Source of the DNA: Nitrospira sp.
Lineage (GTDB): Bacteria; Nitrospirota; JACRHL01
Direction of reading: 5' to 3'
DNA: 6,557 bases
NCBI GenBank assembly: GCA_026994095.1
Contig: JALWRU010000194.1
Coordinates: forward strand, 1 to 6,557
The translations under genes and the position numbers were made by a program. The notes beneath the pieces were generated by a model, which saw only the letters and a list, made by a program, of their open reading frames with translations, had not been told where the DNA came from and made no database searches. Positions 5,977 through 6,557 of this stretch are shown in pieces. Positions within the stretch are counted from its first letter, which is position 1; every line of letters begins with the position of its first letter.

Positions 5977-6057
5977 GATCGCCTTCTGTCACCCCATCTG
6001 GTGCGCTATCCATCCTGCTGATCGCCCCCATCAGGCAGCAATCGGAGTCCTATCGGC
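5977..6057. promoter_or_regulatory. Divergent intergenic region between the PilZ and peptidase genes
   Basis: These 81 bp must hold the 5' ends of two divergent genes and so presumably their promoters. I could not identify a convincing -35/-10 pair on either strand. An imperfect inverted repeat is present: CTGCTGAT (6015-6022) against ATCAGGCAG (6030-6038) with one bulged base. It might be an operator, but it is short. TGATCGCC also occurs twice (5976-5983 and 6019-6026). Confidence 0.35.
5982..5987 (-). promoter_or_regulatory. Ribosome binding site of the PilZ-domain gene
   Basis: Read on the minus strand, AGAAGG (plus-strand CCTTCT, 5982-5987) lies 5 nt before the ATG at 5976-5974 and selects this start. 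Confidence 0.6.
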
Positions 6058-6557
6058 ATGTACTTATATCGGCTAAAATCCTGCCTGTTTCTGGCCTGTG
6101 GTGTGGCCCCGGCCATGCTGTTGCTCGGCCTGACACTCCCCCCGGCACAGGCAGCGGACCGGGCGCGGGCGCTGGGCATCCCCTTTGCCGGCACCCCCGG
6201 CCCGCTCAACGCCATCACCGACGTAGACGGCGTCACTGTGGGGCAGACCACCATCGTCAGCGGGGGCACCTCCGCTCACGCCGCCCGCACCGGCGTAACT
6301 GTGGTCTTTCCACGGGGGAACCAGACCGATCAACCGGTCCCTGCCGGATGGTACCGGCTCAACGGCAACGGCGAGATGACCGGCACCAGCTGGATTACCG
6401 AAACCGGTCTGCTGGAAGGGCCGGTGGTGCTCACCAACACCCATAGCGTGGGGGTGGCCCACGATGCGGTCATTGCCTGGGGGCAGCAGCACTTCGCCGG
6501 TACCGATACCTACAGCCTGCCGGTGGTGGCCGAAACCTGGGACGGGTTTTTGAACGA
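6058..6557 (+). CDS. Secreted P1-family (DmpA-like) peptidase, 3' partial
   Basis: The frame is open from ATG 6058 to the right edge (166 codons plus 2 nt, no stop). The start has GGAG at 6044-6047, with a rather long 10-nt spacing. It gives a signal peptide with Arg5 and Lys7, a hydrophobic core, and a probable cut after PPAQA (residue 32), so the protein should be periplasmic or exported. The mature part matches family S58 (L-aminopeptidase/D-esterase, DmpA): LGIPFAGTPGPLNAITDVDGVTVG (39-62), RTGVTVVFPRG (77-87), LNGNGEMTGTSWITETG (101-117), VLTNTHSVGVAHDA (124-137) and LPVVAETWDGFLN at the edge. These enzymes are Ntn-type hydrolases that self-cleave at a Gly-Ser bond to expose a catalytic serine; that site lies beyond the window, so activity cannot be judged. 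DmpA relatives release N-terminal amino acids or cleave beta-peptides and esters; the substrate here is unknown. It is divergent from the PilZ gene, and its relation to the pst operon is only positional. Confidence 0.88.
   Translation, partial: MYLYRLKSCLFLACGVAPAMLLLGLTLPPAQAADRARALGIPFAGTPGPLNAITDVDGVTVGQTTIVSGGTSAHAARTGVTVVFPRGNQTDQPVPAGWYRLNGNGEMTGTSWITETGLLEGPVVLTNTHSVGVAHDAVIAWGQQHFAGTDTYSLPVVAETWDGFLN

Noticed and set aside
5986..5992. CTGTCAC, a Pho-box-like half-site between the PilZ and peptidase genes
   Set aside because: Only one half-site is present; the position where a second repeat should fall (TCTGGTG) does not match.
1..6557. A novel mobile, defence or biosynthetic system
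   Set aside because: I saw no transposase, integrase, att-like repeats, CRISPR repeats, tRNA or unfamiliar gene cluster. All clear genes belong to well-known families in a standard arrangement.

Overview
The window is a GC-rich chromosomal stretch from a Gram-negative bacterium, most likely a gammaproteobacterium. It carries an outer-membrane porin, a PstS with a cleavable Sec signal peptide, and Pst/PhoU proteins very close to the enterobacterial versions by eye. No finer taxonomic assignment can be made from the sequence alone. There is no sign of mobile DNA, CRISPR or RNA genes, and gene density and base composition look uniform.

Layout. Positions 2-1045 (+) hold the C-terminal majority of a Porin_O_P (OprP/OprO-like) outer-membrane channel, cut by the left edge. 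A 101-bp gap with two GC-rich stem-loops leads to pstS (1147-2193). A 102-bp gap contains a perfect 15-bp stem-loop and a possible 23-codon leader ORF whose stop overlaps the pstC start. Then come pstC (2296-3225), pstA (3227-4075), pstB (4072-4914) and phoU (4925-5626), tightly packed with 1-bp, overlapping and 10-bp junctions. A short PilZ-domain gene (5976-5647, minus strand) converges on phoU. Divergent from it, a secreted P1-family (DmpA-like) peptidase begins at 6058 and runs off the right edge.

How the genes work together. The porin probably admits phosphate (or another anion) across the outer membrane. PstS captures phosphate in the periplasm, PstC and PstA form the inner-membrane channel, and PstB powers import by ATP hydrolysis. 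PhoU couples transporter status to the PhoR-PhoB sensor system, whose genes are not in the window. The PilZ protein (probable c-di-GMP receptor) and the peptidase have no evident link to phosphate uptake and are probably just neighbours.

This is essentially a conserved housekeeping locus, and I see no new defence, mobile or biosynthetic system. The most interesting part is non-coding: the hairpins that separate the two abundant-product genes (porin, pstS) from the membrane and ATPase genes, and the overlapping-stop architecture before pstC. No convincing Pho box is visible in the window.
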